Shown here: positions 15,023 through 21,986 of the stretch, piece after piece
How the letters are laid out: each line of letters begins with the position of its first letter
Position numbering within the stretch: position 1 is the first letter of the stretch
Source: Rhizobium sp. Root482
GTDB taxonomy: Bacteria > Pseudomonadota > Alphaproteobacteria > Rhizobiales > Rhizobiaceae
DNA: 64,000 bases
Assembly: GCF_001426565.1 (NCBI RefSeq)
Contig: NZ_LMFA01000001.1
Coordinates: 333,287 to 397,286 of the forward strand
Direction: 5' to 3'
The notes under the pieces: model-generated
Database searches by the model: none
What the model was told of the DNA's origin: nothing
The model's input: only the letters and a program-made list of their open reading frames with translations
Position numbers and translations under genes: made by a program

Positions 15023-15484
15023 ATGAGATCCATCGCTTTCGATACGACAAACGCACTCTGCGGCGCGATCCTTATCGCGACCGGCGGGTTCTTCATCTAC
15101 CAATGTCTCGGCCTCGAGCTTGGCACGGCATTCCGGATGGGGCCCGGCTATTTTCCGCTCATGCTTGCCCTTATCCTGACCTTTCTCGGCTGCGTCATTC
15201 TCGTCCAGTCGGCTCGTGTCAAGGGCGAGCCGCTGGGGCCGATCGCCTGGCGCGGCGTGTTCTTCATCCTGCCGGCCCCCATCTTCTTCGGCCTGACGGT
15301 GCGTGGCCTCGGTTTCGTGCCGGCGGTCTTCTGCACCGCCCTGATCGCCTGCTTCGCGTCGCAGCGCATGAAGCCGCTCACGGCCCTGATCGTATCGGCG
15401 GGACTGGCGATTTTTTCCGTCGCGGTCTTCAGCTATGCGCTCGGCCTGCCCTTTCAGCGCTTTGGCCCCTGGCTCAGATTCTAG
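15023..15484 (+). CDS. tctB: Tripartite tricarboxylate transporter small membrane subunit (TctB)
   Basis: A 153-residue membrane protein with four hydrophobic segments: GAILIATGGFFIYQCLGL, FPLMLALILTFLGCVILV, a segment around RGVFFILPAPIFFGLTV, and ALIVSAGLAIFSVAVFSYALG. Two features are typical of TctB: the AFRMGPGYFP motif after helix 1 and the C-terminal LPFQRFGPW. The start was chosen at 15023, which has GGGAGGGGG upstream, over a longer frame. It sits between TctC and TctA and forms the transport unit with TctA. Confidence 0.85.
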   Translation: MRSIAFDTTNALCGAILIATGGFFIYQCLGLELGTAFRMGPGYFPLMLALILTFLGCVILVQSARVKGEPLGPIAWRGVFFILPAPIFFGLTVRGLGFVPAVFCTALIACFASQRMKPLTALIVSAGLAIFSVAVFSYALGLPFQRFGPWLRF

Positions 15485-15493
15485 GACATACCG

Positions 15494-16999
15494 ATGGACC
15501 TTTTCAGCAATCTCGCACTCGGCTTCACCACAGCCGCGTCGCCGGAAAATCTCCTGTTCTGCCTGATCGGCGTGCTGCTCGGCACCCTGATCGGCGTGCT
15601 GCCGGGCATCGGCGCCACGGCGACCATCGCCATGCTCCTGCCGATCACCTTCCAGCTTGAGCCCGTGTCCTCGCTGATCATGCTTGCCGGCATCTATTAC
15701 GGCGCTCAGTATGGCGGCTCGACGACGGCGATCCTGATCAACATGCCCGGCGAATCCTCTTCCGCCGTCACCGCCATCGACGGCTACCAGATGGCCCGCA
15801 AGGGCCGGGCCGGCGCCGCCCTGTCGATCGCCGCCCTCGGCTCCTTCTTCGCCGGCACGGTCTCTACCTTCCTGGTCGCCATCTTCGCCATTCCGCTGAC
15901 CGGGATCGCGCTGAAGTTCGGCGCCGCGGAATATTTCTCGCTGATGGTCGTCGGTCTCGTTTCCTCGATCGCGCTTGCCCATGGCTCGATCGTCAAGGCG
16001 CTGGCCATGGTGGTTCTCGGGCTTCTGCTCGGCCTCGTCGGCACGGACATCTATACCGGCACGCCGCGCTTCATCCTCGGCATCCGGGAATATTCCGACG
16101 GACTGAACTTCGTTGCCGTCGCGGTCGGCGTCTTCGGTATCGCCGAAATCCTGCGCAATCTCGAAGGCGAGAAGACCCGAACGGTGCTGATGGCGAAGGT
16201 GAGCGGCCTTTTGCCGACGCGCGACGATTTCCGCAAGATGGTCGCTCCGGTCCTGCGTGGCACCGCGATCGGCTCGGCGCTCGGCATCTTGCCAGGCGGC
16301 GGCGCCATCCTCGCGGCCTTCGCCTCCTACACGGTGGAGAAGCGCCTTTCCGATACGCCCGAGGAATTCGGTCATGGCGCAGTCGCCGGCGTGGCCGGCC
16401 CGGAATCGGCCAACAATGCCGGCGCCCAGACCTCGTTCATACCGCTGCTGACGCTCGGCATCCCCGCCAATCCGGTGATGGCGCTGATGATCGGCGCCAT
16501 GATCATCCAGGGCATCGTGCCCGGCCCGAACGTGGCCGCCGAACAGCCGGCACTGTTCTGGGGCATCATCGCCTCGATGTGGATCGGCAATCTGATGCTG
16601 GTGATCCTCAACCTGCCGCTGATCGGCCTTTGGGTGAAACTGCTGACGATCCCCTACTATGTGCTTTTCCCGATCATCATGGCCTTCTGCTCGATCGGCG
16701 TCTACAGCGTCAATTCCAACGTCTATGATCTCTATGCGGTCGCCTTCTTCGGGCTCGTGGGCTATGCGCTGGTGAAATTGCGCTGCGAGCCGGCACCGCT
16801 TCTGCTGGGTTTCGTGCTCGGTCCGCTGCTGGAGGAAAATCTGAGGCGAGCGATGATCCTGTCGCGCGGCGATGCGACGACCTTCGTGACCCGGCCGATC
16901 AGCGCCGTTCTCCTGCTGATCGCCCTTGCCGTGCTGGTCATCGTCTTCATGCCCACCGTCAAGGCCAAGCGCGAAGCCGTGTTCCAGGAAGAGGATTGA
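15494..16999 (+). CDS. tctA: Tripartite tricarboxylate transporter large membrane subunit (TctA)
   Basis: A 501-residue membrane protein with about 11-12 transmembrane segments. Signature regions are GTLIGVLPGIGATATIAMLLP near residue 35, YYGAQYGGSTTAILINMPGE near 70, and the second conserved repeat GILPGGGAILAAFASY near 260 with GPESANNAGAQTSFIPLLTLG. It is the ion-coupled permease of the TctCBA system. It starts 9 bp after tctB. An imperfect GC-rich hairpin (17002-17035) follows the stop but has no T-tract. Confidence 0.92.
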   Translation: MDLFSNLALGFTTAASPENLLFCLIGVLLGTLIGVLPGIGATATIAMLLPITFQLEPVSSLIMLAGIYYGAQYGGSTTAILINMPGESSSAVTAIDGYQMARKGRAGAALSIAALGSFFAGTVSTFLVAIFAIPLTGIALKFGAAEYFSLMVVGLVSSIALAHGSIVKALAMVVLGLLLGLVGTDIYTGTPRFILGIREYSDGLNFVAVAVGVFGIAEILRNLEGEKTRTVLMAKVSGLLPTRDDFRKMVAPVLRGTAIGSALGILPGGGAILAAFASYTVEKRLSDTPEEFGHGAVAGVAGPESANNAGAQTSFIPLLTLGIPANPVMALMIGAMIIQGIVPGPNVAAEQPALFWGIIASMWIGNLMLVILNLPLIGLWVKLLTIPYYVLFPIIMAFCSIGVYSVNSNVYDLYAVAFFGLVGYALVKLRCEPAPLLLGFVLGPLLEENLRRAMILSRGDATTFVTRPISAVLLLIALAVLVIVFMPTVKAKREAVFQEED

Positions 17000-17170
17000 A
17001 CGAGGGGCGGCGAGCGGCAACGCTTAGCCGCCCTCGGCCACCCGCTCCAATCAATCAAATTCATTGATGTACGAGATCAATTATATTCGCTTGAATGATG
17101 GATGGGCAGGCGGCATTATCCTTGCATGGTCGCGACCTTTTGAAAGCACTCGTTCAAAAGGAACCAGGAA

Positions 17171-17374
17171 ATGTCATTCTTCAGTCTCGAACACTCACCG
17201 CGGTCAGGGCGCTCCGTCCTCGCCGCAAGTCTCATCGGTTTGCGTGCCCGGACCGTTGCGTCCTGGAAGCGTCACCGCGCCGAAAAGGCTCTCGCAGGCC
17301 TTTCCTACGAAACACTCAAGGATATCGGTTTTCCCGTCGCCGACGGGTCAAACAAAAACACCCCGACGCGATGA
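17171..17374 (+). CDS. DUF1127-family small regulatory protein
   Basis: A 67-residue basic protein. The sequence RARTVASWKRHRAEKALAGL followed by SYETLKDIGFPVAD matches DUF1127: a basic helix, then L-x-x-L-x-x-x-x-L-x-D-I-G. In related alphaproteobacteria such small proteins bind RNA and affect phosphate, carbon or sRNA turnover. AGGAA lies 5 nt upstream of the ATG. It is monocistronic, with a strong terminator about 60 bp after its stop. Confidence 0.75.
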   Translation: MSFFSLEHSPRSGRSVLAASLIGLRARTVASWKRHRAEKALAGLSYETLKDIGFPVADGSNKNTPTR

Positions 17375-17432
17375 CCGATCCGCTCACCGGGACGGGCGAT
17401 AAGTTCGCCTGTCGCAAAACTCTAGATCTTTG

Positions 17433-17464
17433 AAAAGGGCATTCGATGACCGAATGCCCTTTTT
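17433..17464 (+). terminator. Intrinsic terminator after the DUF1127 gene
   Basis: A 13-bp perfect stem (17433-17445 with 17451-17463) with a 5-nt loop ends in a run of T (17460-17464). It begins with AAAA, so it can also act on the minus strand. Confidence 0.85.
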
Positions 17465-17787
17465 GCTGCCCGCCTTTACCGCCGCTCAGGATGGCCTGTT
17501 TCCGACAGAATGGCGAGAAAAACGACGTCGCAAATTGCCAAGAAGAACGGTGCCTATCTCGGTTTCGTGGCGCTTTTCCGAGCGGTGGACAAATGATGGA
17601 TCACCGGATGAACCCTTGTCCTACGCAAGATTATGATTAAATCTTGGGCTCTTCGGTTCGTTTAAGACTGATTTATAATTTAAAAAGATCACATATTCCT
17701 TCCCCGTCGCGGCCGTCCATGCCAATGTCGCTTTCAAGATAGCGCGATGCCGGGCGTCCACGTGACAAATGCGACATCCCGCGGCGC
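17465..17787. other. Intergenic region without a convincing gene
   Basis: About 320 bp between the terminator and the GlxA-type regulator gene. Short frames here have no family features and poor start sites. The last part is AT-rich (around 17660-17700, GATTTATAATTTAAAAAG), which suits a promoter region for the regulator gene. Confidence 0.4.
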
Positions 17788-18804
17788 ATGGAGCCACCGA
17801 TGACGAAGCCTTTGACGACAAAGCGTTCCCTCGTATTCTTTCTGGTGCCTAATTTTTCCATGCTGCCTTTTTCCGCGGCGATCGAAACCTTGCGCATCGC
17901 CAATCGGATGCTCGGCTATGAAGCCTATTCATGGCGGCTGGCCTCGACCGACGGCACACAGGTCCAGTCGTCGAGCGGCATCGGCCTGGAGGTGAATACG
18001 TCGCTTGCCGACGAGCGCAAGTTCCTGGGCGGCGAGAACCGCCCCTCGATGGTGCTGGTCTGTTCCGGCGTCTATGTCGAGGAATTCCAGAACAAGTCGG
18101 TCAATGCCTGGCTGCGCGAAGTCTATAACCGCGGGGTTTCGGTCGGCAGCCTCTGTACGGGCGCCCATGTGCTGGCATCCGCGGGCCTGCTCACCGGCAA
18201 GCGCTGCGCGATCCACTGGGAGAACCTTCCGGGCTTTGCCGAAAGCTTTCCGCAGGTCGATGTCTATGCAGATCTCTACGAGATCGACGGCAATATCTAT
18301 ACCTGCGCCGGCGGCACCGCCTCGCTCGACATGATGCTCAATCTCATCGACCAGGATTTCGGCGAGAACCTCGTCAATCGGGTTTGCGAACAGGCCCTCA
18401 CGGACCGCGTGCGCGGGCCGCATGATCGCCAGCGCCTGCCGCTGCGTGCACGCCTCGGCGTGCAGAATGCCAAGGTGCTGTCGATCATCGAATTGATGGA
18501 AGGAAACCTTTCCGAACCCCTGTCGCTGCTTGAGATCGCCGACAGCGCCGGCCTGTCGCGCCGCCAGATCGAGCGGCTGTTCCGTCAGGAAATGGGCAGG
18601 TCCCCTGCCCGCTACTATCTCGAAATCCGGCTCGACCGTGCCCGCCACCTGCTGGTCCAGTCGGCCATGCCGGTGGTGGAAGTGGCCGTCGCCTGCGGCT
18701 TCGTTTCGGCCTCGCATTTTTCAAAATGTTACCGCGAGCTCTATAACCGTTCTCCCCAGCAGGAGCGCGCAGAGCGCAAGCTGACACTGCAGACCGTGCG
18801 CTGA
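17788..18804 (+). CDS. GlxA-family AraC-type transcriptional regulator
   Basis: A 338-residue regulator. Residues about 10-190 are a DJ-1/PfpI-like domain with the nucleophile-elbow Cys in VSVGSLCTGAHVLASAGLL; residues about 225-325 are an AraC HTH domain (SLLEIADSAGLSRRQIERLF and VAVACGFVSASHFSKCYREL). Regulators of this shape (GbdR, CdhR) control glycine betaine, dimethylglycine or carnitine catabolism in proteobacteria. The dimethylglycine-dehydrogenase-like gene 3 kb away fits such a role, but that is inference. ATG at 17800 is an alternative start. The gene ends at the strong terminator shared with the next, convergent gene. Confidence 0.85.
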   Translation: MEPPMTKPLTTKRSLVFFLVPNFSMLPFSAAIETLRIANRMLGYEAYSWRLASTDGTQVQSSSGIGLEVNTSLADERKFLGGENRPSMVLVCSGVYVEEFQNKSVNAWLREVYNRGVSVGSLCTGAHVLASAGLLTGKRCAIHWENLPGFAESFPQVDVYADLYEIDGNIYTCAGGTASLDMMLNLIDQDFGENLVNRVCEQALTDRVRGPHDRQRLPLRARLGVQNAKVLSIIELMEGNLSEPLSLLEIADSAGLSRRQIERLFRQEMGRSPARYYLEIRLDRARHLLVQSAMPVVEVAVACGFVSASHFSKCYRELYNRSPQQERAERKLTLQTVR

Positions 18805-18832
18805 CGCGCGCCGAATGGCGCCAATGACGCTG

Positions 18833-18866
18833 AAAAACCATCGCCGCAAAGCCGGCGATGGTTTTT
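18833..18866. terminator. Bidirectional intrinsic terminator
   Basis: A perfect 14-bp stem (18833-18846 with 18853-18866), 6-nt loop, flanked by AAAAA and TTTTT. It separates the convergent GlxA-type and diguanylate cyclase genes and can stop both. Confidence 0.9.
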
Positions 18867-18878
18867 CAATTTTTGCTT

Positions 18879-20207
18879 TCAGGATGCCATGGATTTGAGC
18901 ACGGTCAGTTCCGAGACGATCCGGTTGCGTCCGTCATATTTTGCCATGTAGAGGAATTGGTCGGCGGCATTCAGGTAGTTGTCGAAGGCCTCTGGACCTT
19001 CGATCCGCGCCAGGCCGATCGATACGGTGATGGACAATTCCTCGTCGTCGGCCAGAATTTTCGCCTCGGCGATCTCGGCCCGCAAGGTTTCGCAAAACAC
19101 ATTGGCGGCAGGGACATCGAGCCCGTTGAACAGGACGCCGAACTCCTCACCGCCCAGTCGCGCCAGCAGATGCTCCTCACCCACCAGCATACGCAGCCGT
19201 TTCGCCACCGCCTTCAGCACGAGATCGCCGACCTCGTGGCCATAAGTGTCGTTCAGCCGCTTGAAGTGATCGATATCGAGAATGGCGATCGAAGTGGTTT
19301 CTCCCCGCCGCAAACATTGCTCGACGAGCCGTGGCCCCGTCTGGAAGAAGTAGCGCCTGTTGTAAATGTCGGTGAGGTAGTCGCGCGCGGCGATATTGTG
19401 GAGCGCCTGAATGCGTTTCTGGATATTGGCGACCTGGAAGACCCGGCTGTTGAACTCCTCCGGCAGGAAGGGCTTCTGGATGAATTCCGTGCCGCCGCTA
19501 TGGAGGAAGCGCGCCGCATGCTGGCGGTCCTGCGTGGCGGCAAGCGCGATCACGCCCAGCGTATCCTCGCCGTGCCGCTGGCGGATTTCCGTCAGGAGGG
19601 TGTAGGCGGTCATGTCGCTCAGCGCGATATCGGTGATCACCACGTCGAAATTGTCGCTGGCATCGAGCATCCGCAGGGCCTGCGCACCGCAGTCGGCGGC
19701 CGTCACGCAGAATTGCTGCTGCTGCAGGCGGGTGAACAGTTCCGCCCGCGATGCCGCGTCGGAATCGATCAGCAACACGCTGGTCCTGACATTGATCAAC
19801 GCCCGATCGACCACCGCAATCAGATGGCCGATGGACTCCGGCTGGCTCTTGATGACGCAGTCCACCACATTGCGCGACAGTATTTCTTCGCGCGTCCGGT
19901 TGTTGAAAGATCCGGTAAAGACGATGGCGGCGATATTCTTGGAGATCACATAGTCGAGCGCCTCGCAATTGGGCGCGTCGGGAAGATTGAGATCGAGCAC
20001 AGCAAGGCAGAATTCGCCATCATGCCCCTCCACCGCCTCTCGCAGCGCGGCAAGGGAGGCACAAGGCATGACTTCCAGTCCGTGAGCGGCCTCCAGGCCG
20101 GATTTCAAGGCAGCGGTGAACATGCGGGAATCCTCAACGAGCAGCATTCGTTTTCCCGAATGCTTGTGCACGTTGGCTCCTCGCCCCGATGCTTTGCGAA
20201 AGCTCAC
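18879..20207 (-). CDS. Diguanylate cyclase with two receiver domains (PleD-like)
   Basis: A 442-residue protein with REC-REC-GGDEF order. The first receiver has LLVEDS and the phospho-Asp72 in AVLDLNLPD; the second has ITDIALSD. The C-terminal domain (about 280-440) has YLTDIYNRRYF, the catalytic LARLGGEEFGVLF and the later VSIGLARI, so it should make c-di-GMP. The inhibitory RxxD site that normally precedes GGEEF reads GEEH, so feedback by c-di-GMP through that site is probably lost. The protein is a paralogue of the neighbouring double-receiver protein. The start is uncertain: Met21 lies directly before the first receiver. Confidence 0.88.
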   Translation of the reverse strand: MSFRKASGRGANVHKHSGKRMLLVEDSRMFTAALKSGLEAAHGLEVMPCASLAALREAVEGHDGEFCLAVLDLNLPDAPNCEALDYVISKNIAAIVFTGSFNNRTREEILSRNVVDCVIKSQPESIGHLIAVVDRALINVRTSVLLIDSDAASRAELFTRLQQQQFCVTAADCGAQALRMLDASDNFDVVITDIALSDMTAYTLLTEIRQRHGEDTLGVIALAATQDRQHAARFLHSGGTEFIQKPFLPEEFNSRVFQVANIQKRIQALHNIAARDYLTDIYNRRYFFQTGPRLVEQCLRRGETTSIAILDIDHFKRLNDTYGHEVGDLVLKAVAKRLRMLVGEEHLLARLGGEEFGVLFNGLDVPAANVFCETLRAEIAEAKILADDEELSITVSIGLARIEGPEAFDNYLNAADQFLYMAKYDGRNRIVSELTVLKSMAS

Positions 20208-20268
20208 CTTTGGTCAATCCCGTATTGAGCCGTGGGCGTTCCTGAGGGGCGCTGGCTCTTAGACTTTT

Positions 20269-20304
20269 CGTTCTGTTGGACGACGGGTCTGATCAAACAG
20301 AACG
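20269..20304. promoter_or_regulatory. Inverted repeat upstream of the diguanylate cyclase gene
   Basis: CGTTCTGTT (20269-20277) and AACAGAACG (20296-20304) form a 9-bp perfect inverted repeat with an 18-bp spacer, 62-97 bp upstream of the diguanylate cyclase start. It may be an operator, or a weak terminator for the receiver gene that stops at 20424. Confidence 0.35.
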
Positions 20305-20423
20305 CCACCCTTTTTCCCCACACCATTCAAATCGCTGGCGCTTGCAAATTGGTTAAATGATCCGTTCGAATGACCTAAAATTGTTGTTTAATACAAGAAA
20401 TCCGCATTCAGCTGCCTTGGAAA

Positions 20424-21266
20424 TCACAGTTTCATGCTTTTCGGCGGCTTTCTGTCCCCTGCCGTCTGGATTTTCGTCAAAGTATCGAGGTTCTGGTTCA
20501 CTCGGCAGTAGAATTCCTCGTTGATGAAGGGCCGCAGCATGAAGTCGTTGCCGCCGGCCTTGAGGAATCGCGCCGACAGCAGGCGGTTGGCCGATGACGA
20601 GACGCCGATGATGCGCAACTGATGCGGCCCATAGGCGCCGCGGATGCGCCGCGTCAGCTCGAACCCGTCTATATCGGGCATGTTGTAATCGGTGATCACC
20701 AGCCCGATATCGGGATGCTGCTTCAGGATCTCCAGCGCCGCCGCGCCGCTTTCGGCCGAGCTGGTGCGGAAATTGTAGCGCTTCAGCTGCGTCGTCAAAA
20801 GCGCGCGTGCCGTCGGGCTGTCGTCGACGATCAACACGTGATGCTTGTGGTTGGTCAGGAATCGGCAGACCGATTCAGCCAGCATGTCGACGGCAAAGAC
20901 ATTGTCCTTGATGACATAATCGACGATGTCCTTGGCAAGAATGGACTCGCGCGTGCTTTCCTGGAAGGTGCCGGTAAAGACGATCGTCGGCACGCTCATA
21001 TCGATGAGATAGGACAGCGCCTCGCCATTTTCAGCGCCGGGAAGATTGATGTTCGAAATCGCCAGCGCCGCGGGAAAGGATGCATTTTCAACCGCAAACT
21101 GCAAATCGTCATAGTCGCGGCAGTTGATGACGTCGATGTCGAGAAGCTCCTTGAGGCGCTTCGAAACCATGGCGGAGAAAAGATTGGAATCCTCGGCAAG
21201 CACGATGCGATGATGCTGCAAGGATTCACCGGAATAGTACATTCCGGACACGCCGAAGAATGACAT
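20424..21266 (-). CDS. Double-receiver response regulator without output domain
   Basis: A 280-residue protein made of two receiver domains only. In the first (about 20-135) the phospho-accepting position is Asn72 (AISNINLPG), while the acidic residues AEDS and the Lys in YVIKD are kept, so it cannot be phosphorylated in the usual way. The second (about 142-262) is intact with LIVDDS, Asp193 in VITDYNMPDIDG and Lys near the end replaced by LRPF. The arrangement and phrases such as IVFTGTFQESTRESIL match the N-terminal part of the adjacent diguanylate cyclase, so the two genes are related by duplication. It may modulate that enzyme or its kinase. Confidence 0.85.
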   Translation of the reverse strand: MSFFGVSGMYYSGESLQHHRIVLAEDSNLFSAMVSKRLKELLDIDVINCRDYDDLQFAVENASFPAALAISNINLPGAENGEALSYLIDMSVPTIVFTGTFQESTRESILAKDIVDYVIKDNVFAVDMLAESVCRFLTNHKHHVLIVDDSPTARALLTTQLKRYNFRTSSAESGAAALEILKQHPDIGLVITDYNMPDIDGFELTRRIRGAYGPHQLRIIGVSSSANRLLSARFLKAGGNDFMLRPFINEEFYCRVNQNLDTLTKIQTAGDRKPPKSMKL

Positions 21267-21443
21267 TGATCGCCTATCTGAAAAGATTGTCCCTCGAGGC
21301 CAAGCTACGCAGAAAGGTTTTCCCAGTGGTTAACCGCTTGCTGAATTAATACGGTCACAAATACCCCATGCATCGGCAAGAGCCCGCACTGCACCGCAGC
21401 AGGCGGGCGGTCGCCCCCGCCCTGGACACGGAGGCTGCCAGGC

Positions 21444-21707
21444 CTATTTCACCACCGCCGAGCCATTGACGATCTCTATGGTTTCATCACCCTGCAGACC
21501 AATGCGGTCGCCGCTCGGCGTGGTGATGAAACAGCCGCTCGGGCAGATCGATTCCGTGCCGCCGGCGCTGATGGCCACTTCCATGCGGCTTTCGCCCTCG
21601 ACGACGACGAGCACGGCGGCCTCGCCGTCCCTGTTGGTCACGGTGGCGGACCAGGCGGGAAAAGCCGCGATCACAGTCAAGAAACAGGCACTTGCAAATA
21701 TTTTCAT
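21444..21707 (-). CDS. Small secreted protein of unknown function
   Basis: An 87-residue protein. Starting at the Met encoded at 21707 gives a clear Sec signal peptide (MKIFASACFLTVIAAFPAWS-A) and a mature part of about 66 residues rich in beta-type sequence (VTNRDGEAAVLVVVEG, ICPSGCFITTP). The two cysteines in CPSGC could form a disulfide. I do not recognise a named family. A longer frame starts at 21761 but would bury the signal peptide. The gene stands alone. Confidence 0.6.
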   Translation of the reverse strand: MKIFASACFLTVIAAFPAWSATVTNRDGEAAVLVVVEGESRMEVAISAGGTESICPSGCFITTPSGDRIGLQGDETIEIVNGSAVVK

Positions 21708-21917
21708 CGCCCATCGGCGCCAAGCGCCGCCCCTTTTGCGGCTCGCGGCTCCGGACGACATGCCCGGATGAAGCGAGACACTTATTCAGCCGGCTTTAGA
21801 GTAACGCATGCCGGATGAATTGCATGATAAATATTCCGGGCCGGCTGAATAGGGGCTGAATGCCACATGCAGCCGGCATTCACATGATCTGCCGCCTTCA
21901 CGGTGGTTATGCCGACG

Positions 21918-21951
21918 AAAAAAGGCGCGCCGTCGATTTAAACGGCGCGCC
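21918..21951 (-). terminator. Intrinsic terminator of the dimethylglycine dehydrogenase-like gene
   Basis: Arms 21924-21933 and 21942-21951 form a 10-bp GC-rich stem with an 8-nt loop. Read on the minus strand it is followed by TTTTTT (21918-21923), 35 bp after the stop of the flavoprotein gene. Confidence 0.85.
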
Positions 21952-21986
21952 TGAAAGACTGCATTGTGATATCCGGCGCCGCCTGA

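Noticed and set aside
13769..17020. Very long minus-strand open frame (1083 codons) opposite the tct genes
   Set aside because: It is antisense to tctC, tctB and tctA and shows the Asp/Gly/Arg/His-rich composition that high-GC codon bias gives in the opposite frame.
17430..17640. Two short overlapping frames of 64-68 codons after the DUF1127 gene
   Set aside because: They start inside the terminator hairpin, have no ribosome-binding site and no family features.
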